Virus record (IMG/VR): IMGVR_UViG_3300044533_001575
Coordinates: 1-28,565 of that record
Source: a virus
Direction: 5' to 3' (one strand)
Length of the DNA stretch: 28,565 nucleotides
Part shown: in pieces, positions 23,872 through 28,565 of the stretch
How positions within the stretch are numbered: the first letter of the stretch is position 1
How the letters are laid out: each line of letters starts with the position of its first letter
Made by a program: the position numbers and the translations under genes
The notes under the pieces: model-generated
What the model was told of the DNA's origin: nothing
The model's input: the letters and a program-made list of their open reading frames with translations, nothing else
Database searches by the model: none

Positions 23872-24102
23872 TGGTTTTAATACCTCTGCATATTTGTGGA
23901 ATATCTTATATTTGGTTTCTTCCCATATCGGGTGTTTTTTCCAGTGCCTTATAGAACTTTCGCTTACCCCAATCTGTTTGGCTATCTCACAGTTGGTTAG
24001 CCAAGGTTTATCAAGTAGGAGTTGAACCGCTTGCTCAATTAAATCAAGTCTGAATTTTTTTATTGCGGTTAATAACGAATAACTACTATTTTAAGTTAAC
24101 AT
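23872..24102 (-). other. In-frame helix-turn-helix region of terS, interrupted by TAA
   Basis: Reading from 24102 on the minus strand, ATG-TTA-ACT is followed by TAA (24093-24091) and then by 73 open codons that run into the gene below. AAAGG lies 9 bases before that ATG, a good ribosome binding site. The open part encodes LIEQAVQLLLDKPWLTNCEI, AKQIGVSESSIRHWKKHPIW and EETKYKIFHKYAEVLKP, a typical small-terminase-like helix-turn-helix with its WKK-P-W recognition region. After the TAA there is no ATG, GTG or TTG in frame before 23871; only ATA at 24063 or ATT at 24039 could start it. Confidence 0.65.
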
Positions 24103-24129
24103 AGCTATAAACCTTTCTACAACTTAAAT

Positions 24130-25356
24130 ATGACTAAACCTAAAATTATTGAAACAAATATTTCAAATCTGACACCCGATCCGAATAATGCCCGAAAAAG
24201 AACGCCGTTATCAGCTAAGGTGATTTCCAAATCCTTAGAACAGTTTGGGGCTTGCCGTTCTATTGTGATCGACGAGAATGATGTTATCAGGGCGGGTAAT
24301 GGAACCTTTGAGGAAGCGGGTCAATTAGGGATTGAGAAAGTTTTAGTTGTAGAAGCCGATGGTAATACGATTGTTGCTGTTAAGCGTAAAGGGTTGTCAG
24401 AGTCGGATTGGAAACAATATGCGATCGCTGATAATACCGCCTCTGATTTCAGTACATGGGATTTTGATATTTTAAATGATTTAACTCAGGAAGTTGATCT
24501 GAGTGAGTTCTTCCCTGATTATAAATTAAATGAATTGTTGGAATCGTTTGGCAAGGGTGAAGGGTTTGGCTCGACTGAACAGGTAGAGGAAGATGAGGAA
24601 GCGGTTAATGATTTATTAGATAAGGTAGATGAAATTGAAAGCCGTGTTAAACCTGGTGAAATATGGCAGTTAGGACGACATAAAATAGCTTGCGGTGATT
24701 CTACTATTGATGGGAATGTTAGGGCTTTATTGGGGGATAGGTTTGGGGATGTGGGGATGGTTTGGAGCGATGCCCCATACGGTTTTGGTTTAATGAAAGA
24801 AGGTTCTATAGGGAAGATTGGCAATAGTCGAGAGTATGTAGCTATCGCCAACGATCAGGATACGAAATGCGCTCACAGTGCTTTTAATACCTGTAGAATA
24901 TTTGATTGTGTTCAGGTATGGTGGGGAGCGAACTATTTTACTGATGTGAATTTACCGTCGTCAAAATGCTGGATTGTTTGGGACAAAGACCATCACGGGA
25001 TGACCTTTGCTGATGCCGAACTTGCTTGGACAAACATAGACAAACCAACAAGATGCTTCCGCCATGCCTGGAGTGGAAATCACAGGGATTCAGAGCAGGG
25101 AGTGGACAGGGTACACCCAAATCAAAAACCCGTCGCACTCTGCGAGTGGTGTTTTGAAAAATATGGTCAAGCAAATGATGTAATTTTTGATCCCTTTTTA
25201 GGGTCGGCACCTTCTATTATTGCAGCCGAAAAAATGGAAGGCGATCGCACCGTTTACGGATTCGAGCTATCACCCGCATACTGTGAAATTATCTTACAAA
25301 GATTCGAGAAACTAACAGGAATTGAACCTAAACTAATCGGAAGATTGCCAGATTAA
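24130..25356 (+). CDS. ParB-like nuclease-domain / DNA methyltransferase fusion
   Basis: This 408-residue protein has two parts. Residues 5-105 resemble the ParB/sulfiredoxin-like N-terminal domain (ISNLTPDPNNARKRTP, SLEQFGACRSIVIDENDVIR, AGNGTFEEAGQLGI, WKQYAIADNTASDF), common in phage modification enzymes. After an acidic linker (150-172) comes a beta-class methyltransferase: motif IV as SDAPYG (213-218) and motif I as DPFLGSAPS (354-362), followed by an acidic GFELS. The usual forms are DPPY and F.GSGT, so both key motifs are altered here; activity may be reduced or specialised. HPNQKPV before motif I is conserved in the class. The promoter is probably TATAAA at 24106-24111. It is divergent from the terminase genes and has no restriction partner. 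Confidence 0.88.
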   Translation: MTKPKIIETNISNLTPDPNNARKRTPLSAKVISKSLEQFGACRSIVIDENDVIRAGNGTFEEAGQLGIEKVLVVEADGNTIVAVKRKGLSESDWKQYAIADNTASDFSTWDFDILNDLTQEVDLSEFFPDYKLNELLESFGKGEGFGSTEQVEEDEEAVNDLLDKVDEIESRVKPGEIWQLGRHKIACGDSTIDGNVRALLGDRFGDVGMVWSDAPYGFGLMKEGSIGKIGNSREYVAIANDQDTKCAHSAFNTCRIFDCVQVWWGANYFTDVNLPSSKCWIVWDKDHHGMTFADAELAWTNIDKPTRCFRHAWSGNHRDSEQGVDRVHPNQKPVALCEWCFEKYGQANDVIFDPFLGSAPSIIAAEKMEGDRTVYGFELSPAYCEIILQRFEKLTGIEPKLIGRLPD

Positions 25357-25369
25357 TTAATATTAATTG

Positions 25370-25378
25370 TGATATAAT
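25370..25378 (+). promoter_or_regulatory. Extended -10 promoter TGATATAAT
   Basis: This is identical over nine bases to the element at 9878-9886. It lies 13 bases before the structured leader of the AntA/AntB gene. No -35 box is evident. Confidence 0.6.
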
Positions 25379-25391
25379 ATTAACAGTAAAT

Positions 25392-25421
25392 GCCCTTCGC
25401 GATGCTGAAACATCCAAGGGC
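25392..25421 (+). ncRNA. Structured leader, copy B
   Basis: GCCCTT (25392-25397) pairs with AAGGGC (25416-25421). Unpaired CGCG (25398-25401), then ATG (25402-25404) pairing with CAT (25411-25413) across loop CTGAAA, and unpaired CC (25414-25415) complete it. Compared with copy A, three base pairs changed on both sides while CGCG and CC stayed the same, which is strong internal evidence for a conserved RNA fold. Downstream, CCTA-N6-AGG forms a small hairpin over the ribosome binding site of the gene starting at 25447. Confidence 0.6.
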
Positions 25422-25446
25422 TGTAAACCTAACTAACAGGATCACA

Positions 25447-26223
25447 ATGATTGATTTTAGCAAAGAACTAGCTCTAAGTTTACTCGGTTCCGGTAAAGAA
25501 TACCCCGTTGATTTTGAAGACGCTTGGCAATGGTTAGGATATTCAAGTAAACAGGCTGCCAAAAAGAAGCTAACCCGCAACTTTGAACAAGGGGAAGACT
25601 ATTTATCCGAATGGATGAAAACCCCTGATGGCGGTCGTCCTAGCGAATCCATCTATCTCACCGTCGATTGCTTTAAGGCGTTAGGCATGATGTCAGGGAC
25701 GGAACAAGGGAAGGCAACTCGACAATATTTCCTCCGGTGCGAAAAGGAATTAAAATATTCTAAGTCCACTGGTGGGATAAACCTGTTGGACAAACCCTCA
25801 CCTCAGTTGATTAGTGATGCGATTATGGCAGTCTTCCGACCTACCAATGTTGACCCAACACTTGTCTCAGGGATTATTGCCAACAATATCGCTAAAACTT
25901 ATCCGGCGTTGGCTCCTGCGATGGAAGAAGCCAAAAAACATCTAACCGTCGAAGTTGAGGGAAAACTTCTCACGCCCACCGAACTCGGATTAATTTTAGA
26001 ACAGCGCACTGGACAAAAACACTCGGCGCAACGGGTCAACAAACTATTAGCTGAGAATGGATTGCAAACCCCAAACCCTCACGGGAAAGATCCGGCATGG
26101 CTACCGACGCCAAAAGGTTCTGAATTTTCTAAGTTGTTACTCGCCGCACAGAAGGGCGTTAAGGATGCGACCCGTCAACATTTGCAGTGGCTTGAATCTG
26201 TTGTTGATGTTTTGGCAGTGTAG
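25447..26223 (+). CDS. AntA/AntB-type antirepressor
   Basis: The protein has 258 residues from ATG 25447, which follows AGGA by 6 bases; the open frame begins at 25390 but that stretch is the structured leader. Residues about 18-100 match the AntA/AntB antirepressor domain: KEYPVDFEDAWQWLGYSSKQ, then AAKKKLTRNFEQGEDYL, then GGRPSESIYLTVDCFKALGM, then GTEQGKATRQYFLRCE. The C-terminal half (LLTPTELGLILEQRTGQKHS, VNKLLAENGLQTPNP, WLPTPKGSEFSKL) is a winged-helix-like module seen in phage antirepressors and KilA-related proteins. Such proteins antagonise the phage repressor and favour lytic growth. It has its own extended -10 promoter and a two-hairpin leader, and ends 110 bases before a terminator hairpin. 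Confidence 0.9.
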   Translation: MIDFSKELALSLLGSGKEYPVDFEDAWQWLGYSSKQAAKKKLTRNFEQGEDYLSEWMKTPDGGRPSESIYLTVDCFKALGMMSGTEQGKATRQYFLRCEKELKYSKSTGGINLLDKPSPQLISDAIMAVFRPTNVDPTLVSGIIANNIAKTYPALAPAMEEAKKHLTVEVEGKLLTPTELGLILEQRTGQKHSAQRVNKLLAENGLQTPNPHGKDPAWLPTPKGSEFSKLLLAAQKGVKDATRQHLQWLESVVDVLAV

Positions 26224-26280
26224 AAGGTTGAAATAGTATAGTGCCACACCAAGACGAATATATCTCAAAAATAGCGAAAA

Positions 26281-26330
26281 TCTATATGTGTTGTGGAAAC
26301 ATATATAGAAAAGTGGCATTTTCTATATGT
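26281..26330. repeat. Three TCTATATGT-type motifs, possible operator
   Basis: TCTATATGT occurs at 26281-26289 and 26322-26330 in direct orientation, with a near-inverted copy ACATATATAGA at 26299-26309. The first two can form a dyad spaced by nine bases. It lies between the antirepressor and the terminator hairpin. It may be a binding site for a regulator, or only an AT-rich coincidence. Confidence 0.4.
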
Positions 26331-26333
26331 CAA

Positions 26334-26368
26334 CTAAAAACCCAGGATGTTAAGTTCTGGGTTTTTAG
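26334..26368. terminator. Bidirectional terminator
   Basis: A 12-bp perfect stem (CTAAAAACCCAG, loop of 11, CTGGGTTTTTAG) lies between a plus gene ending at 26223 and a minus gene ending at 26390. Runs of T or A flank the GC core on both sides, so it should work in both directions. Confidence 0.8.
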
Positions 26369-26697
26369 TTTGGCGATCGCAGTATCGATCTAAGGTTGAG
26401 ACTTTTTAAATAATCCGGGTTTGATTAGATGATTGATAAACCACTCCCAAGCCTCCGTCCCGTAATTCAGGATGATAATATCGCTCATTGCTAAACCACG
26501 TTCCTCACAATAGTTCCCGTGTCTCTCCCCTAGTAATTCATCGAATGCTATTACATCCAGAACGGGGCGATTAAGTGTCCTTGAGGTTGAATAGTTAATG
26601 ACGCTATTAAAATCTTTGATTTCAAAATATTTCAATAGCTCTTGCTGAAATTTGAGAATATCCATTTTTGTCCTATGTGTTTTAGTTTGGCGATCGC
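26363..26697. repeat. 18-bp direct repeats flanking a small gene
   Basis: TTTTAGTTTGGCGATCGC occurs exactly at 26363-26380 and 26680-26697, 317 bp apart, each ending in the HIP1 octamer. The gene at 26390-26665 lies wholly between them. The left copy overlaps the terminator; the right copy touches the stop of a KilA-N remnant. This could be the trace of a duplication or an insertion by short-homology recombination. Confidence 0.8.
26390..26665 (-). CDS. Small hypothetical protein
   Basis: This 91-residue acidic protein (LKFQQELLKYFEIKDFNSVI, DVIAFDELLGERHGNYCEER, then TEAWEWFINHLIKPGLF) has no signal peptide, membrane segment or motif that I recognise. AGGA lies about 6 bases before the ATG, which supports the start. 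The gene sits exactly between two 18-bp direct repeats and is on the same strand as the regulatory genes upstream. It could be inserted cargo, for example a small anti-host or anti-phage protein, but nothing in the sequence shows this. A shared terminator closes it. Confidence 0.65.
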   Translation of the reverse strand: MDILKFQQELLKYFEIKDFNSVINYSTSRTLNRPVLDVIAFDELLGERHGNYCEERGLAMSDIIILNYGTEAWEWFINHLIKPGLFKKSQP

Positions 26698-26918
26698 TTA
26701 ATTCCCTGACTCAATAGACCAGCTAGAATAAGCCTCGATATCGTAGAAGCGGTCATCAATCGAGTCAATGTCTAGGGAAGTTTTGCCGTCTGACATCAAA
26801 ACAAAGATATGGGCATTACACCACCGATGAAACTCAGGACTGATCCACTGAGCCAACAAAATAGCGATTTCAGGATCTCCCCCCTTCTTAACCTCGATAA
26901 TTCCCGAAGCGGGAATCT
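26698..26918 (-). pseudogene. Remnant of a second KilA-N domain
   Basis: On the minus strand, in a frame different from the preceding gene, the sequence reads through IPASGIIEVKKGGDPEIAIL, LAQWISPEFHRWCNAHIF and VLMSDGKTSLDIDSIDDRFY to a TAA at 26700-26698. 'II.VKKGG' and 'IAI.LAQWISPEF' are the C-terminal hallmarks of the KilA-N domain, but the usual QGTWVHP between KGG and IAI is missing and there is no start codon. It directly follows the stop of a complete KilA-N gene. I read it as a leftover after recombination between two KilA-N genes at their shared EV-K-GGD segment. Translation by frameshifting from the upstream gene is a less likely alternative. Confidence 0.5.
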
Positions 26919-27506
26919 TTAGCCAGAGAATGTGGCAACAACATTTAGCTTTGCGGAATAAGAAATAACCATCTGTTTAAAATCTTGAGAGCATTTTCCA
27001 AAAAGGTGTATTCTGGGCTGTCTATCTGGGAATTCAAGCTGATAAACCAAAACCTGTCCTATTGCGCTTTTCCATGCCTGAACATCTTTGACTTCAATGA
27101 TTTCCGTATCCGTCAAAACATCAATCCGCCCGGTCTTGGTTACAACCTCAACATCTCCATTAAGCATTTTAGCAAGGTTATTTTGGTGGAATTTCTCAAA
27201 ACTATCACCTTTTCTATTTAACGCAGACACTTCTATCCATGCAGCCAACTTTTCGGCAATCTTGGGATGTCCCCAAGATCCTTGTAATCGGCAGTCACCA
27301 CCCTTTACGACCTCGATAAACTTGGAAACGACATTCCCCGTATCGGCTGCCATGCTTGAGATGTAGGCTTTTGTAGACTTGAGTGCCAGAAAATGCCCTA
27401 GTAGTTTTCCGTTGGCTTTACACATCTGAGTCAGGTTAACCCAACCATCAGATTCTCTTTTGGAGATAGCGAAATTATTGTAGCTCGATGAGATAAGATC
27501 ATCCAT
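26919..27506 (-). CDS. KilA-N / PD-(D/E)XK nuclease-like fusion protein
   Basis: This 195-residue protein has a KilA-N domain at about 10-92: DGWVNLTQMCKANGKLLGHF, then EVVKGGDCRLQGSWGHPKIA, then EKLAAWIE. KilA-N is a DNA-binding module of phages and large DNA viruses. The C-terminal part (about 115-190) reads GDVEVVTKTGRIDVLTDTEI, IEVKDVQAWKSAIGQVLVYQ, then RIHLFGKC, with Glu120, Asp129, Glu138-x-Lys140 and Gln151 in the order of a PD-(D/E)XK nuclease core. An intact D...ExK suggests activity. Its promoter (TATAAT at 27577-27572) and leader are on the same strand. Probable role: site-directed DNA cleavage or interference with host or rival phage DNA; a purely regulatory role is possible. Confidence 0.8.
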   Translation of the reverse strand: MDDLISSSYNNFAISKRESDGWVNLTQMCKANGKLLGHFLALKSTKAYISSMAADTGNVVSKFIEVVKGGDCRLQGSWGHPKIAEKLAAWIEVSALNRKGDSFEKFHQNNLAKMLNGDVEVVTKTGRIDVLTDTEIIEVKDVQAWKSAIGQVLVYQLEFPDRQPRIHLFGKCSQDFKQMVISYSAKLNVVATFSG

Positions 27507-27577
27507 TAGTGAACCTCGGTACTAGGTGAACTCACATCCCCGAATGCGGAAACATTGCGGGGACACTTATTATTATA
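27507..27577 (-). promoter_or_regulatory. Promoter and structured leader, copy C
   Basis: TATAAT (27577-27572) is followed by UCCCCG (27563-27558) pairing with CGGGGA (27542-27537). An inner AAUG/CAUU stem (27556-27553 with 27546-27543) has loop UUUCCG. Nearer the gene, CCTA-N6-AGG places the ribosome binding site AGG in a small hairpin. The plan matches copies A and B, but the CGCG internal loop is not conserved. Confidence 0.5.
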
Positions 27578-27582
27578 ACAAT

Positions 27583-28014
27583 TTAATCAGTCCCAAACTT
27601 TTCCCTGAGTGCCAACATAGCTTTTTTCTTCTTATGTCTGAGATATGATTCGGCATCGGTCAGGTTCCGACCTGGATAGATTCTCGGCCTCCCTACGGGC
27701 TTGGGGTCTGAGGTCGTGATTTTCTCATGGATTCTCGGTCGCCCCTCTGGTTTGGGATTTGAAATTTGGGACGCTCCGCAGGGTGTACAGCGCCACTTTT
27801 GTCTCCCGTCCGAATGAACCCCGTTTTTTTTCATCTTGTGTCCGCACTTTGGACATGGCGGGTTTTTCTTGGCTTCATTGGATTTTCGATTCCGCAACCA
27901 ACAGGGATTGCAGAAATACTTTTGTTTTCCGGTTGGCGTTATCCCAGACTTCCACATCTTCCCACCGCAAGTTAAGCAGCGCGGGTTATATTTTTCCGTG
28001 TTATCTTTGTCCAT
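27583..28014 (-). CDS. Double zinc-ribbon, double AT-hook DNA-binding protein
   Basis: This 143-residue basic protein has two zinc ribbons of the C-x2-C ... C-x2-C type: Cys13/16/35/38 and Cys54/57/76/79. The two are related (CLTCGGKM-KSGITPTGKQKY and CPKCGHKM-KNGVHSDGRQKW), pointing to internal duplication. Two AT-hook-like motifs follow in similar repeats, PEGRPRIHEK (89-98) and PVGRPRIYPG (106-115). The C terminus is a lysine-rich helix. Such ribbons occur at the N termini of transposases and in phage regulators; no transposase catalytic domain is present and the length is self-contained. A role as a DNA-binding regulator or anti-restriction factor is an inference. It has a leader related to the other regulator genes. 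Confidence 0.75.
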   Translation of the reverse strand: MDKDNTEKYNPRCLTCGGKMWKSGITPTGKQKYFCNPCWLRNRKSNEAKKNPPCPKCGHKMKKNGVHSDGRQKWRCTPCGASQISNPKPEGRPRIHEKITTSDPKPVGRPRIYPGRNLTDAESYLRHKKKKAMLALREKFGTD

Positions 28015-28072
28015 TAGTAGCCTGTTCTGTAGGTTTACTCAAGTCCCCAGGTGTGACAAAACATCGTGGGGA
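28015..28072 (-). promoter_or_regulatory. Structured leader, copy D
   Basis: On the minus strand UCCCC (28072-28068) pairs with GGGGA (28048-28044); an inner UGU/ACA stem with loop UUUGUC sits between an ACGA and a CCU internal loop. Closer to the ATG, CCTA-N6-AGG again covers the ribosome binding site. There is no good TATAAT just upstream, so this leader is probably in a message that begins at the 28314 gene. Confidence 0.45.
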
Positions 28073-28080
28073 TAATTTTT

Positions 28081-28314
28081 CTATGTCAATACAATTGCAG
28101 CCGGATAAATTGCTATGTAATCGTTTTCACCTAAGCTAATTTTCTGCTGCTCAACTAAAGAAAAAATTGCAAACCAGAATACTTTTTCACTCAATCCCAA
28201 ATCCTTCTGAGCTTTAGAGGGATAGATAAATACTGCCCTCTTTCCTAGGAATTGAGGGATTAACCATTTTTCCACAATGGTGATCGCATTCTCTAGTTCT
28301 TGAGTATTAATCAT
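28081..28314 (-). CDS. Small hypothetical protein
   Basis: This 77-residue protein opens with a charged helix (TQELENAITIVEKWLIPQFL), has a central GLSEKVFWFAIFSLVEQQKI and ends in a strand pair (YIAIYPAAIVLT), as in a small winged-helix-like fold. No catalytic or metal-binding motif is seen. TATAAT on its strand (28348-28343) lies 28 bases before the ATG and overlaps the promoter of the divergent gene at 28380. It is upstream of, and likely cotranscribed with, the zinc-ribbon gene. Function unknown. Confidence 0.6.
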   Translation of the reverse strand: MINTQELENAITIVEKWLIPQFLGKRAVFIYPSKAQKDLGLSEKVFWFAIFSLVEQQKISLGENDYIAIYPAAIVLT

Positions 28315-28342
28315 AATTTAATCAGCACAAAACTATTGTTTT

Positions 28343-28352
28343 ATTATATAAT
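28343..28352. promoter_or_regulatory. Overlapping divergent -10 boxes
   Basis: ATTATATAAT contains TATAAT on the plus strand (28347-28352) and on the minus strand (28348-28343). Each lies about 28 bases from the start of its gene (28380 on plus, 28314 on minus). Two polymerases could not use it together. Confidence 0.55.
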
Positions 28353-28379
28353 ATAAACAGTTCTAAACGCTAACAAAAT

Positions 28380-28565
28380 ATGGCAATTGCAACAAACCTA
28401 AACCAAAGAATAGAAGGGCAAAAACTTCTATTCACGGCTGCCACCGATACTATGATTATCGGGGGAATAGTTAGCAATCTTTCTGTAACGGATGCCTACT
28501 TTAGCTTAAAACCTTTTATGGTTAATGCTAAGATAGATCGGGGTTTTCCATTCCAACTTCAAACC
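28380..28565 (+). CDS. Virion-protein-like gene, 3' end outside the window
   Basis: From the ATG at 28380 the frame is open for 62 codons to the end of the window. The visible N terminus (NLNQRIEGQKLLFTAATDT, then IGGIVSNLSVTDAYFSL) is rich in small residues and beta-prone segments, as in phage structural proteins that start with a beta sandwich. No Shine-Dalgarno sequence is visible. It is divergent from the regulatory island and may begin another plus-strand structural run, for example more tail or head genes. The identity cannot be set from this fragment. Confidence 0.6.
   Translation, partial: MAIATNLNQRIEGQKLLFTAATDTMIIGGIVSNLSVTDAYFSLKPFMVNAKIDRGFPFQLQT

Noticed and set aside
23765-24025. 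Plus-strand 86-residue reading frame
   Set aside because: It lies opposite the helix-turn-helix of the small terminase, has no ribosome binding site and shows no protein-like motif.
24091-24093. Stop-codon reassignment in this phage as the reason for TAA in the small terminase
   Set aside because: TAA, TAG and TGA all end well-supported genes elsewhere in the window (for example TAA at 959 and 9830, TAG at 2583), so the standard code applies.
27583-28014. Transposase of the zinc-ribbon type
   Set aside because: Only the ribbon-like part is present; no DDE catalytic domain or terminal repeats flank it.
1-28565. CRISPR array, tRNA gene, integrase or insertion sequence
   Set aside because: No regularly spaced repeats, cloverleaf, recombinase motif or transposase with terminal inverted repeats was found on either strand.

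Overview
The window looks like about 28.5 kb of a tailed phage or prophage of a cyanobacterium. The host call rests on 14 copies of the cyanobacterial HIP1 octamer GCGATCGC, against well under one expected by chance in 28.5 kb of AT-rich DNA, and on an AT-rich base composition. The phage call rests on a terminase ATPase/nuclease, a MuF-type head protein, a tape measure gene of nearly 6.8 kb, a tail-chaperone-like frameshift gene and a set of antirepressor-type genes. I see no integrase, portal, major capsid, lysis or replication gene, so the element is cut at both ends and I cannot tell a free phage from a prophage.

Layout. 1-9830 (+) is a tail morphogenesis run: a truncated gene, a tail-completion candidate, the putative major tail protein, a G/GT-type chaperone pair joined by a likely -1 frameshift at TTTTTTG, a Mu gpG/P2 gpS-like morphogenesis protein and a 2265-residue tape measure protein. 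9831-10500 (+) is a small regulator-like gene behind a structured leader. 10574-13813 (-) is a 1079-residue protein that may be a tail-tip or hub component. 13853-14959 (+) holds three small genes. 15017-23871 (-) holds a phage-type DNA methyltransferase, a DinD/BRO-like antirepressor, a 1476-residue MuF protein, the large terminase and a small-terminase candidate with an apparent nonsense codon. 24130-26223 (+) is a ParB/methyltransferase fusion and an AntA/AntB antirepressor. 26390-28314 (-) is a regulatory island: a small unknown gene between 18-bp direct repeats, a KilA-N remnant, a KilA-N/nuclease fusion, a zinc-ribbon/AT-hook protein and a small unknown protein. A virion-protein-like gene starts at 28380 (+) and runs off the window.

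How the genes work together. The tail genes build a long tail, about 340 nm by the usual 1.5 angstrom per residue rule. The terminase and MuF proteins serve DNA packaging and the head. The two methyltransferases have no nuclease partner here and probably modify phage DNA against host restriction.

The most unusual signal is a recurring leader. Four regulator-like genes (9958, 25447, 27506 and 28014) are each preceded by a short hairpin, and three of the four by a TATAAT box as well. Two of these hairpins (9900-9930 and 25392-25421) have the same two-helix geometry, the same CGCG and CC internal loops, and compensatory base changes. In three of the four a second small hairpin (CCTA-N6-AGG) covers the ribosome binding site; in the fourth the binding site sits in a hairpin loop. 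This may be a shared post-transcriptional control element for phage regulators.
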